DNA of 24,749 bases from an uncultured Bacilli bacterium. GTDB taxonomy: Bacteria; Bacillota_I; Bacilli_A; RF39; UBA660. A model generated the notes under the pieces. It was not told where the DNA came from, made no database searches, and worked only from the letters and a program-made list of their open reading frames with translations. This document shows, piece by piece, positions 1-7,448 of this stretch. The DNA lies in assembly GCA_934097015.1 (NCBI GenBank), contig CAKONF010000016.1:1-24749 (forward strand), given 5' to 3'. The stretch's first letter is position 1, and the number at the start of each line of letters is the position of its first letter. Both the position numbers and the translations under genes were made by a program.

Positions 1-101
1 TTTATTCTTGTTAAAAAGTATGCGTAAGTTAATCCTACAAGAATTAAAAGTACTAAAAATATTCCTGTTGTACTTACTATTATCTTCTGCTTTCTATTCA
101 T
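1..101 (-). CDS. Surface protein with SipW-type signal peptide, 5' end only
   Basis: Only the first 33 codons lie in the window; the gene runs off the left edge. The start is the ATG at 101-99. The peptide begins with a basic MNRKQK stretch, then a hydrophobic segment of about 20 residues, then GLTYAYFLTR. The TYAYF ending is typical of SipW-dependent signal peptides of the TasA/camelysin class (family knowledge). It is nearly identical to the N-terminus of the protein at 10519-12156, and the upstream leader is also duplicated, so this is a paralogue whose mature part cannot be seen. The in-frame codon five positions upstream is GGT here but ATG in the paralogue, which supports MNRK as the shared start. 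Confidence 0.8.
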   Translation of the reverse strand, partial: MNRKQKIIVSTTGIFLVLLILVGLTYAYFLTRI

Positions 102-164
102 AATATACTCACTACCTTTCTTTTATTATGACAATTATATTATATCTTTTTATAATTTAATTTA

Positions 165-393
165 CAATGGGCCTATAGTACTAATTATATATTATAAATA
201 TAAAATAATTTGTCGTTTTTTCACACAAAAAAGACTTTATTTTTACTTCTTGTTTATACCCCCCCCCCGAACAAAATTTCGAGGTCGGGAGAGAAGTATA
301 AAGTCTCATATTATCTTTTTTTATGAATAGAAAATTTGCTTTTAGGTATTTCTACCTTAAATATAATATATCAAAGTTAGAGCTTGTTGTAAA
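165..393 (-). promoter_or_regulatory. Leader copy A: promoter, hairpins and G-tract attenuator
   Basis: On the minus strand the -35 TTTACA (393-388) and -10 TATATT (370-365) are separated by 17 bases. The same hexamers recur in copy B while the spacers between them have diverged, which supports a real promoter. The transcript should start near 358 and at once form a GGTA-GAAA-TACC hairpin (356-345). A long hairpin follows. Its outer stem pairs 298-306 with 232-240 (9 bp, perfect), the next stem pairs 292-297 with 245-250 (6 bp), and an inner stem pairs CCCGA at 289-285 with TCGGG at the edge of a G10 tract (268-259). A run of T follows at 232-227, so the structure looks like an intrinsic terminator located before the gene start at 101. 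I recognise no known riboswitch class. Confidence 0.75.
259..268. repeat. Homopolymeric C10/G10 tract in leader A
   Basis: Ten consecutive C on the plus strand (G on the transcribed strand) in a very AT-rich surround. The otherwise near-identical leader copy B has eleven. Pure G/C tracts of this length are classic slippage sites in phase-variable loci (established knowledge). Here the tract forms part of one arm of the attenuator-like hairpin. Confidence 0.85.
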
Positions 394-399
394 TATATT

Positions 400-1350
400 T
401 TATATAATTTTTTGTAATTCTGAAATTAATTTATCAAATCCCATTGTATTTACTATATAACTTCTTTCTTTAGATTCAAAAATAGTATTTAAATTTTCAT
501 TAGTTAAATCATATTTATTATTTCCATCTATTTTATATTCTAAACCAAAATATACATTAAAAGCATAACCATCAACATATGAAACATAATATACATTTTT
601 GTCTTCCTCGTTAATAAAATCCATTATATCTACTATAACATTATTTTGATGTCCACCAACTTCATTCATATGTTTATGTTCTACTATTACATAATTATTA
701 TTAATTTTTAAAAATAAATCGGGTAATTTTTTATTATGTTTTTTATAATAAGGATATGTTATACCAGCTGCATTAATAATAGCTTTAAATTTAGATTCAT
801 CACCTTTATCTGGATTTAAATAATAATTATTATCACCAAAATCAAAATGTTTAATTCCATGCCTTTTTGCTTGCTCTCTTAACTTTCTTGTTCCTTTATC
901 ACCATTTCTTTTATGAGCATAGCTGTCACATGCTACTTGTAAAATAGTATTGGTATATCCATGTTCTAAATACATGCTATGTCTATCTTCTATATAATTT
1001 TTTATTAAATTTAATTGTTCATCAAAACTTAATTTAAAAAATTTTTTCTTAGCAATATCTTGAGTATGACAATAAAAATTAAAAGGAAAGAAATGTATAT
1101 TTTTTGTTGTACGTAATATATTAATTATTTTTTTTGCCAATACTTCATCTTTTGAATAATCATTATTTTTATTTAAAGTAGATATTGTTGTAAACAAATT
1201 TATTAAATCACTAAAAGCTCTCGTTAATTCATTTTCCTCACCAGATACTCTTGGTATTATTATTAATTCTTTATCTGTTTTAAAATTTTCATCTAACATA
1301 CTAGATGGGTTATTTAAACTATATTTTAATATTTCTTTATTATTTAACAT
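400..1350 (-). CDS. Type II restriction endonuclease, PD-(D/E)XK fold
   Basis: A 316-residue protein read directly after an adenine methyltransferase, so most likely its cognate endonuclease. The catalytic signature is visible: LPD followed 13 residues later by E-H-K (VIVEHKH), the PD-X(n)-(D/E)-X-K arrangement, followed by a GGHQ segment. The start is taken as the ATG at 1350-1348, seven bases after a GAGGAG ribosome-binding site. An upstream GTG at 1365 overlaps that site and is unlikely. The start overlaps the methyltransferase stop by 11 bases, implying translational coupling. I do not recognise the recognition sequence or the subfamily. No terminator is seen after the gene; transcription would run into the leader module. 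Confidence 0.75.
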   Translation of the reverse strand: MLNNKEILKYSLNNPSSMLDENFKTDKELIIIPRVSGEENELTRAFSDLINLFTTISTLNKNNDYSKDEVLAKKIINILRTTKNIHFFPFNFYCHTQDIAKKKFFKLSFDEQLNLIKNYIEDRHSMYLEHGYTNTILQVACDSYAHKRNGDKGTRKLREQAKRHGIKHFDFGDNNYYLNPDKGDESKFKAIINAAGITYPYYKKHNKKLPDLFLKINNNYVIVEHKHMNEVGGHQNNVIVDIMDFINEEDKNVYYVSYVDGYAFNVYFGLEYKIDGNNKYDLTNENLNTIFESKERSYIVNTMGFDKLISELQKII

Positions 1351-2338
1351 CCAAATTCTCCTCACTCAAATTATCAATTGACATTTCTATAATTGCCCTT
1401 GCAGTCTTATAATCAAGTCTTCTTCTTCTTGTTCCATCTTTTGCATTACCTTTAAAAGGTGATAAATTTAAATCCATTGTTTCCAATCGATATATTTCTA
1501 ATAACCTATTACATTCTTTTGCTAATTTTTTTATATCAATTTTTATATCTAAAACTTCAACAATTGTTATTAAACGAGAACTATTTTTTATATTTTTTAA
1601 ATCATAAGATAATTCTTCTATTGGCATAAATTCTATTTTTTTATCTACACTTGCCATATCAACAGCCCTAATTGCTAATTTTCCATCAACTTTATTAAAA
1701 TTTATTTTATATTTTTTTAAAGGAATTAAAGCTTTTGATTTTATATTTTCTAAAGTATCAATATATTTATCTTCAACATACATTTTAATACATTTATTTC
1801 TTTTATTATTAAAGCATACTACACATACAGGATTTTCTGTATCTAAAAAAGGATTATCTACAAGTATAGTTATACAATTAATTCTAGAATACACATTATT
1901 TATAAAACTACTATTAATAAATGTCTCTGGAATTATTGCAACTACATAATCTTGTGCTTCTAACATTTTAACTAACGCTAATTGATAAAGATCAGTATAT
2001 AATTTAAAATAATCTTCTAAACCACACATAATTTTTTTCCTTTTTGCACTATAATTTGTTAAATATGGTGGATTAGTAATTATAATAGCATTATCAAGAT
2101 GTGGTATATTTTTCAAACTATCATTATATATCCAATTTAAATTAATATCTATATCAAGTCCTTCAGTTTTTTTAATACCATATTCTTTTTTACAAGATAA
2201 TAAGTCTCCATCCCCTGCAAAAGGATCATAAGCTATAGAACAATGACTTTTTTTTATAAACTCTTTTATTTGTGGTTTTAACCATAAATCTTTTTTTGTA
2301 AAATACTGCCCTAGTTGTTGTTTATTCATATTTATCAT
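1340..2338 (-). CDS. DNA N6-adenine methyltransferase of an R-M system
   Basis: This protein transfers a methyl group from S-adenosylmethionine to adenine in the recognition site, protecting host DNA. Motif I is DPFAGDG (about residues 38-44) and the catalytic motif is TNPPY (88-92), in the I-then-IV order of gamma/TaqI-like N6-adenine enzymes. The N-terminal QLGQYFT stretch is common in this group. The remaining roughly 230 residues should include target recognition, but I see no named domain. Length is 332 aa from the ATG at 2338; MNKQQ at 2329 is an alternative start, and both have poorly spaced GAGG ribosome-binding sites. It overlaps the endonuclease gene by 11 bases. Confidence 0.85.
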   Translation of the reverse strand: MINMNKQQLGQYFTKKDLWLKPQIKEFIKKSHCSIAYDPFAGDGDLLSCKKEYGIKKTEGLDIDINLNWIYNDSLKNIPHLDNAIIITNPPYLTNYSAKRKKIMCGLEDYFKLYTDLYQLALVKMLEAQDYVVAIIPETFINSSFINNVYSRINCITILVDNPFLDTENPVCVVCFNNKRNKCIKMYVEDKYIDTLENIKSKALIPLKKYKINFNKVDGKLAIRAVDMASVDKKIEFMPIEELSYDLKNIKNSSRLITIVEVLDIKIDIKKLAKECNRLLEIYRLETMDLNLSPFKGNAKDGTRRRRLDYKTARAIIEMSIDNLSEENLDVK

Positions 2339-2371
2339 AGTCCTCTCTTATTAATTTTGTATCTCAATAAT

Positions 2372-2400
2372 ATTGTATCAAATTGTAAATAAAATGTCTT
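2372..2400 (-). promoter_or_regulatory. Candidate promoter of the R-M operon
   Basis: On the minus strand there is an extended -10, TGATACAAT (2380-2372), with a weak -35, AAGACA (2400-2395), 17 bases away. It lies between the topA terminator and the methyltransferase start. The match is moderate and AT-rich DNA gives chance hits. Confidence 0.4.
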
Positions 2401-2420
2401 TATTTTCCCTAAATTTTTTT

Positions 2421-2465
2421 AAATAAAAAAGTGTTAGACATCATTTTATATCTATTCACTTTTTT
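2421..2465 (-). terminator. Terminator of topA
   Basis: The minus strand can form AAAAAGTG/CACTTTTT closing an inner TAGATA/TGTCTA stem with one G-T wobble, followed by a T-rich tail. The upstream arm starts inside the last topA codons. Confidence 0.65.
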
Positions 2466-4476
2466 CATAGTCACAATTAGAACATTTAATAACACCATTT
2501 TTATCAACTAATAAATTTTTACATTCAGGACATAATTCTCCTGTAGGTATATACCAAGTAGCAGTTTTACATTTTGGATAATTATTACATCCATAGAAGA
2601 TTTTATTTTTTCTTGTTGTTCTTTCAATTATTTTACCTTCTTTACAAATAGGACAATCACAAATTTCTTTAACAACTTTTTCTTCTTTCTTTATATATTT
2701 ACACTCAGGATAATTACTACAAGCAGTAAATTCTCCATATCTTCCTTTTCTAATTACTAAATCATTACCACATAAAGGACATTTTTCTCCAGTTGGAGTT
2801 GGAGCTTTTTTCTCCATATCAGTAAATGCTTTTTCTACTAATGGTTCAAAATCATTATAAAATTCTTTTAATACTTTTATATTATCTATTTTATCATCAG
2901 CAATTAAATCAAGTTCATTTTCCATATTTGCAGTATATTCTACATTTATTATATTTGAGAAAAATTCTTGTAATTTATCAGTAGTTTCAATTCCTACTTC
3001 TGTTGGATAAAACTTTTTATCTTTAACAATTACATAAGCTCTTTGTTTTAAAGTCTCCATAGTTTTAGCATAAGTAGATGGTCTTCCTATACCCAAACTT
3101 TCCATTTCTTTTATTAAACTAGCTTCAGTATATCTAGCTACTGGTTTAGTAAAATGTTGTTCTTTCTTTATCTCATTAGATTTAAGTTCATCACCAACAC
3201 ATAAACTAGGTAGTTCTATATCTTCACTATTCATAAAATCTTTATAAGCTTTCATAAATCCATCAAACACAGTAACTTGTCCTGTTGATTTAAATTCATA
3301 ATCATTATTAATAAGTATTATACTAGTTTGTTTAACTTTAGCATCTCCCATTAAACTAGCTAACGCACGGTAATATATAATACTATAAACTTTATATTCA
3401 TCAGGTGTTAAATATTTTTTAACACTAGCTGGAGTTCTTCTTATACTAGTTGGTCTAATAGCTTCATGAGCATCTTGAACATTTTCTGTTTTTTTAGAAA
3501 CTTTTACCTTTCCAACATATTTTTCACCATATTCTTCTTTTATAAAATTCATAGTATCATTAACAAATATATCAGATAATCTTGTAGAATCAGTTCTCAT
3601 ATAACTAATTAAACCTACTGTTTCACTTCCAACATCTTTTCCTTCATATAATTTTTGAGCTATACTCATTGTCTTTGAAGAACCAAAATTATACTTAGTA
3701 GAACAAGCTTGTTGCAAAGTAGAAGTTGTAAAAGGCATAACACCTTTTTTATTTTTTTCTTTAGTTTCTATATTAGAAACAATAAATTTATCAGATAATT
3801 CACTTAATACCTTATCAGTATCATTTTCATTTTTTAATTCAATTTTCTTACCTTTATATTTTTCTAAATTACTTTCCAATTCATCAAATATAGCCTTAAC
3901 TGTCCAATATTCTTCAGGAACAAATGCTTCTATTTCTCTTTCTCTATCAACGATTAATTTTAATGCAACACTTTGTACTCTACCTGCAGATTTACCACCA
4001 GTCTTAGATTGCATTAACTTTGATAATCTAAATCCAATTATTCTATCTAATATTCTTCTAGTTTCTTGACTTTTAACTAAATTATAATCTATCTTTCTTG
4101 GATGTTTCATAGCTTCTTTTATAGCAGGTTCTGTTATTTCATTAAACAAAACTCTTTCATAATCATTATTCTTAAGTCCAATAGAATCAAATAAATGCCA
4201 ACTTATAGCTTCTCCTTCACGATCTGGGTCTGTTGCTAAATAAACAATATCAGATTCCTTAGATTCTTTTTTTAATTCATTAATAACTTTTTTCTTTCCA
4301 GCTATAGGTATATAATTAGGTTTAAAATCATTTTCAACATCAACACCTAACCCAAATTTACCACTAGTAGACAAATCTCTAACATGTCCTTTACTTGATA
4401 CTACTTTATATTCATTTCCTAAATATTTCCCAATAGTTTTAGTTTTACTTGGGGACTCAACTATTACTAATTTCAT
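2452..4476 (-). CDS. topA: DNA topoisomerase I (type IA)
   Basis: Relaxes negative supercoils through a 5'-phosphotyrosine intermediate. At 674 aa it has the usual bacterial length. The Toprim domain opens with LVIVESPSK (Glu7) and carries DPDREGE with Asp83, Asp85 and Glu87 as metal-binding acidic residues. The active-site tyrosine is in SYMRTDSTR at about residue 292. The C-terminus holds three Cys4-type zinc ribbons: CPLC...CSNYPEC, CPIC...CNNYPKC and CPEC...CSNC. The start is the ATG preceded by GAGG at 8 bases. It is a stand-alone gene with its own candidate promoter and terminator; the usual dprA neighbour is absent. Confidence 0.97.
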   Translation of the reverse strand: MKLVIVESPSKTKTIGKYLGNEYKVVSSKGHVRDLSTSGKFGLGVDVENDFKPNYIPIAGKKKVINELKKESKESDIVYLATDPDREGEAISWHLFDSIGLKNNDYERVLFNEITEPAIKEAMKHPRKIDYNLVKSQETRRILDRIIGFRLSKLMQSKTGGKSAGRVQSVALKLIVDREREIEAFVPEEYWTVKAIFDELESNLEKYKGKKIELKNENDTDKVLSELSDKFIVSNIETKEKNKKGVMPFTTSTLQQACSTKYNFGSSKTMSIAQKLYEGKDVGSETVGLISYMRTDSTRLSDIFVNDTMNFIKEEYGEKYVGKVKVSKKTENVQDAHEAIRPTSIRRTPASVKKYLTPDEYKVYSIIYYRALASLMGDAKVKQTSIILINNDYEFKSTGQVTVFDGFMKAYKDFMNSEDIELPSLCVGDELKSNEIKKEQHFTKPVARYTEASLIKEMESLGIGRPSTYAKTMETLKQRAYVIVKDKKFYPTEVGIETTDKLQEFFSNIINVEYTANMENELDLIADDKIDNIKVLKEFYNDFEPLVEKAFTDMEKKAPTPTGEKCPLCGNDLVIRKGRYGEFTACSNYPECKYIKKEEKVVKEICDCPICKEGKIIERTTRKNKIFYGCNNYPKCKTATWYIPTGELCPECKNLLVDKNGVIKCSNCDYEKSE

Positions 4477-4500
4477 AACATTTTCCTCTCAACTTATATA

Positions 4501-4529
4501 ATAATATAATTAAATTAAAAAAAAATCAA
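4501..4529 (-). promoter_or_regulatory. Candidate topA promoter
   Basis: On the minus strand TTGATT (4529-4524) and TATTAT (4506-4501) are separated by 17 bases, about 25 bases upstream of the topA start. Chance similarity is possible in such AT-rich DNA. Confidence 0.45.
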
Positions 4530-4633
4530 CATTATTATAGTAAAGATATATTTTTTTCATTTATGATACATATTTAATTCATACGCTGAGTAGTAATAAA
4601 AAACACAAGTTTATATTTATAATCATTATGTAA

Positions 4634-4660
4634 GAAAAAAATCACTTAATGTGATTTTTA
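4634..4660 (-). terminator. Terminator of the Rpn-like nuclease gene
   Basis: The minus strand forms AAAAATCAC/GTGATTTTT with a 5-base loop and then T residues. The upstream arm overlaps the stop codon at 4660-4658. Confidence 0.65.
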
Positions 4661-5566
4661 AAGCATAGCAACTATTTTTTCAGATAATTTTGTTATTTTT
4701 AATATTTTTTGAATTGGAAATCCTTCTTTTTTTAATTCTTTCGCTAAAGATAACTTTTCTTCTTGTAAGGCTCGTTTATTTTGTTTTAACACTTGTTTAT
4801 CTTGCTCAAGTTCTTGCTCCTTCATTTCAAGCTCTCTCTCATGCTCAAGCGCCATCTCCTGTTTTACCTTCTCAGCTTCTATATAATTATATGTTACTAG
4901 ATCTCCTTCTCTAAAATCTAATCTTGACATATAGTCCATTATATTTTCCACTTCCCTTCCTACTTTTCCTATTATTTTCCTCTTATCTTGTTCTACAAAT
5001 ATTATTAATAATTTATCCAATTCATTTAATTCATCTTCATTATATGCTTTCTTTCTTAACGAGTCAAGATTAATATGTAAAATATCTATATATTTATATA
5101 TATTTCTGCAATATTTTGATGTGTATATTTTTGCATCATATACTACTTCTTTATCTCCTACTGCATCATAATTATCTACATTTATTAATATTGTTTTATT
5201 CTTATATTTATTTTTATTACTTAAACGACTACAATATTGTTTAAATAAATAATGATAATTTTTATTAATGTGATATTCTTTATTACTCATATTCATTTCT
5301 AATATTATATAAATATCTTTATATTGATATATAATATCACTTCTAGTTATTTCACTATATGCACTATTACTAGCATATTCATTATTTACTATTTTTAAAT
5401 TATTTTTTAAATCATTTAAATCATATCCTAATAAATAATGTATCAATTTACATATATAATCATGTGAACATTTATTTAAAAATACATTTCTAAATATCAA
5501 ATCATTTTTTAAATCAAATAACAGATTTTTATCATTAATAATATCTTCAAAATTGTAAGTTTTCAT
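4658..5566 (-). CDS. Rpn/PDDEXK_2-family nuclease (putative transposase-like)
   Basis: The 302-residue protein has the layout of the PD-(D/E)XK nuclease-transposase (Rpn, recombination-promoting nuclease) family. There is an early KNDLIFRNVF block (family form: D-x-x-F-K-x-x-F), a central RSDIIYQYKDIYIILEMN block with the Asp and Glu of the nuclease core, a strongly charged Glu/Lys/Gln coiled coil (about 225-275) and a helix-turn-helix-like tail (GFPIQKILKITKLSEK). The position after the catalytic Glu reads E-M-N, where many relatives have E-x-Q, so full activity is uncertain. A GGAAGG ribosome-binding site lies rather far (about 14 bases) from the ATG. No terminal inverted repeats or partner transposon genes are visible, so it is a solitary family member. 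Confidence 0.75.
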   Translation of the reverse strand: MKTYNFEDIINDKNLLFDLKNDLIFRNVFLNKCSHDYICKLIHYLLGYDLNDLKNNLKIVNNEYASNSAYSEITRSDIIYQYKDIYIILEMNMSNKEYHINKNYHYLFKQYCSRLSNKNKYKNKTILINVDNYDAVGDKEVVYDAKIYTSKYCRNIYKYIDILHINLDSLRKKAYNEDELNELDKLLIIFVEQDKRKIIGKVGREVENIMDYMSRLDFREGDLVTYNYIEAEKVKQEMALEHERELEMKEQELEQDKQVLKQNKRALQEEKLSLAKELKKEGFPIQKILKITKLSEKIVAML

Positions 5567-5712
5567 TGTTTATATCATTTTCCTTCCTTTAGGACCCTCA
5601 CTATATATTATTATCGAAAAATCTGCATTTCCTTTTTTTTTCTTTAATTTTTTTTAAAAAATTTAAATAAACAACAAATAATAAAAATTATATACTACAA
5701 AAATATATTTTT

Positions 5713-5741
5713 TGTATAAATTTAGTATCCCGTTATTGCAA
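5713..5741 (-). promoter_or_regulatory. Candidate promoter of the Rpn-like nuclease gene
   Basis: On the minus strand TTGCAA (5741-5736) and TATACA (5718-5713) are 17 bases apart. A perfect TACAAAAA/TTTTTGTA inverted repeat overlaps the -10 and the start of the transcript. It would leave an untranslated leader of about 140 bases. Confidence 0.55.
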
Positions 5742-5771
5742 GTTCCATATAATAACACATGACAATTTATT

Positions 5772-5818
5772 TAAAAAAAAAAATTACAATAAATTTATAA
5801 AATATTGTAATTTTTTTT
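5772..5818. terminator. Bidirectional AT-rich hairpin terminator
   Basis: AAATTACAATA and TATTGTAATTT form an 11-bp stem around an 11-base loop, with A and T runs on either side so that either strand ends in a T tract. It lies about 110 bases past the stop of the prepilin-like gene. Confidence 0.65.
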
Positions 5819-5927
5819 GATTATTTAATAATCATTTTATGTTTAAAAATTAATAAACTAATATACTACTAGTAGGCGAATTTTTTTCTCTTCAACGCCA
5901 GTATCTTTATCACTTTTTTAAAAACTG

Positions 5928-7448
5928 TCAGTTAGTAAGAATCGTATATGGATCTTCTACTGTCCCATCTCCACCATTTATTAGTACACTATCCTTTAGA
6001 TTGATACTAGGGCGCAAAGCGTAAGTGAGGTGGACGAGGTAGCCGCTGATGAGACCATGCGACCCATAAACGAGCCACTCGTACGCAAATAAACCATTAT
6101 AGAGGTACGGAGACGAAAGCCACCAAGAAGAAGTTATAGATGAATTATACAAATAATATGATTTGTTTGTTTGACCATATTTATATGCTCCTGCGAATGA
6201 CACTTCATCGGCAGTTAAAAGTCCTATTGGATATTTTAAATCTCCATTTGTCTTATTTCCATTTGATAATGTTGTTTCATTTACTGTAAATCTAGAATAT
6301 GTATTATTTGCATTTTCTGCACATTTAAATGTTGGTTTTGATATTGTTATATCTGTTGTTCCTGCGCTATATTGTAATCTTTCGACTGATGAATAATGAG
6401 TAGCATTCGTTGCATAACCTAGTTGTGACGCATCCCAACCAATACCATTTGATGCAAGGGTTTTATCATTGCAAAACAATGTATCTGCTAAATACTCTTC
6501 ATAATTAGTTTTTAAATTATCTTCATACCACTTATCTACTTTTTGTTTTATTAAACTATCATTAATATTCTCATGTGTTGCATCATATGTTGTACTTCCT
6601 GCTGTTCCATACATATATCCTACATATGCGTTGTCATCATAATTAGAATTAAATTTCGTTTTTATTACATTACCACTTGAATCTTTTGCAACATCATCTA
6701 GTATAAGTCTTATTGAACCATCTCCATTTATTCTTACTATTCTCCAAACTTTATCTGCAAATAACACATAATTATCTAATACATTTCCTCTAAAGTAATA
6801 ACTTGTTCCATAGTCATCTGGTGCATTATTTAATACTCTGTCATTTTCTCCACTTATACTTGTAAATTCTGTAACTGTTGAACCCATTACTGTTCTATTA
6901 CCTCCACCTTTTTCTGCACTTGCTAATATTGCATCTTTTAATGCTATTTTATCATTCTTATCATCTGGCTCATTCTTTTCATCATTATCTTTATTATCAA
7001 TTTCTTTAGTATCTATAACTATTTTTTTAGACTCTTTATCCTTACAAATATATATTTCTTTATCCTTTATATCATCAAAATCCTTATTCTCACTTAAATA
7101 TTGGTTAGTAATTAAATAACCGACAGTGACTTTTATACAAACATCTGATTCTTGCATTTTTTCTTGTAATCCAGAACAATTCTTTTTATTTTCTTCTAGA
7201 ATAGAATTATAAGCAGCTAAACTATCGTCACCATCGAATAATTCTCTATCAGTATCATCATCACAATTATCTATTTGAACTGCTAATACATTTGCTGCTT
7301 CTTTTATTGCATTTAAATTTTCCTTAGTTATAGCTTTTTTTGTATTATCAAAAGCACCAAATCCTTTAGTAGCAGTAATAGTTATTACCAAACTTAATAT
7401 AACAATAACAGCAAGCAATTCAACTAATGTAAAACCTTTCTTATTCAT
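5928..7448 (-). CDS. Prepilin-like surface protein with variable lectin-like C-terminus
   Basis: The protein is 506 aa from the ATG at 7448, which has AAAGGA eight bases upstream. The N-terminus MNKKG|FTLVELLAVIVI is a textbook type IV prepilin signal with the G|F cleavage site and Glu+5. Residues to about 150 form a pilin-like body, then comes an Asp/Lys/Asn-rich linker, then the module shared with the paralogues at 10519 and 23556: DDYGTSYYFRGN, VWRIVRINGDGS, LLTADEVSFAGA, WWLSSP, LRPS and GGDGTVEDPY. The tail layout recalls C-type-lectin/FGE-fold adhesins, which is inference. Residues 444-477 (6018-6119) are sharply GC-rich and adenine-poor. The start overlaps the queH stop by 8 bases, so translation is coupled to queH. 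The longer reading frame starting at 7481 would add residues before the prepilin signal and is unlikely. Confidence 0.85.
   Translation of the reverse strand: MNKKGFTLVELLAVIVILSLVITITATKGFGAFDNTKKAITKENLNAIKEAANVLAVQIDNCDDDTDRELFDGDDSLAAYNSILEENKKNCSGLQEKMQESDVCIKVTVGYLITNQYLSENKDFDDIKDKEIYICKDKESKKIVIDTKEIDNKDNDEKNEPDDKNDKIALKDAILASAEKGGGNRTVMGSTVTEFTSISGENDRVLNNAPDDYGTSYYFRGNVLDNYVLFADKVWRIVRINGDGSIRLILDDVAKDSSGNVIKTKFNSNYDDNAYVGYMYGTAGSTTYDATHENINDSLIKQKVDKWYEDNLKTNYEEYLADTLFCNDKTLASNGIGWDASQLGYATNATHYSSVERLQYSAGTTDITISKPTFKCAENANNTYSRFTVNETTLSNGNKTNGDLKYPIGLLTADEVSFAGAYKYGQTNKSYYLYNSSITSSWWLSSPYLYNGLFAYEWLVYGSHGLISGYLVHLTYALRPSINLKDSVLINGGDGTVEDPYTILTN
6009..6125 (-). other. Hypervariable (DGR-type) region candidate in prepilin-like gene
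   Basis: This covers the codons from WW (6125-6120) to LRP (6017-6009). Hand count gives 33/60 G+C at 6001-6060 and 28/60 at 6061-6120, against 15/60 in the next 60 bases. Of the 34 codons between the motifs, 14 end in C, against 2 of 34 in the equivalent stretch of the paralogue at 10519. Coding-strand adenine is 11/60 at 6001-6060 versus 21/60 in 6121-6180. NNC enrichment, A depletion and the position near the C-terminus fit a DGR variable region. Confidence 0.6.

Larger units (their letters stand above)
5567..5927. other. Gene-free stretch between nuclease and prepilin-like genes
   Basis: This holds the terminator of the upstream prepilin-like gene and the promoter and long leader of the nuclease gene. 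A short GC-richer patch (about 5876-5905) contains GGCG and CGCC as weak inverted repeats. No credible ORF or known RNA is seen. Confidence 0.6.

Noticed and set aside
165..393. Leader as a known riboswitch or T-box
   Set aside because: I could not match it to the conserved cores of any class I know, including c-di-GMP aptamers and T-boxes.
5632..5660. Long A/T homopolymer runs as phase-variation tracts
   Set aside because: Such runs are expected in this AT-rich background and occur everywhere; only the G/C tracts stand out.
5876..5905. Short GC-richer patch downstream of the variable prepilin-like gene as a DGR template repeat
   Set aside because: Too short, with no convincing match to either variable tract. 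No other non-coding stretch resembles them, so I claim no template repeat in the window.
5990..6125. GC-rich tract as recent horizontal gene transfer
   Set aside because: The composition change is confined to one segment between conserved motifs of the same gene and recurs at the same place in another paralogue, which gene transfer would not explain.
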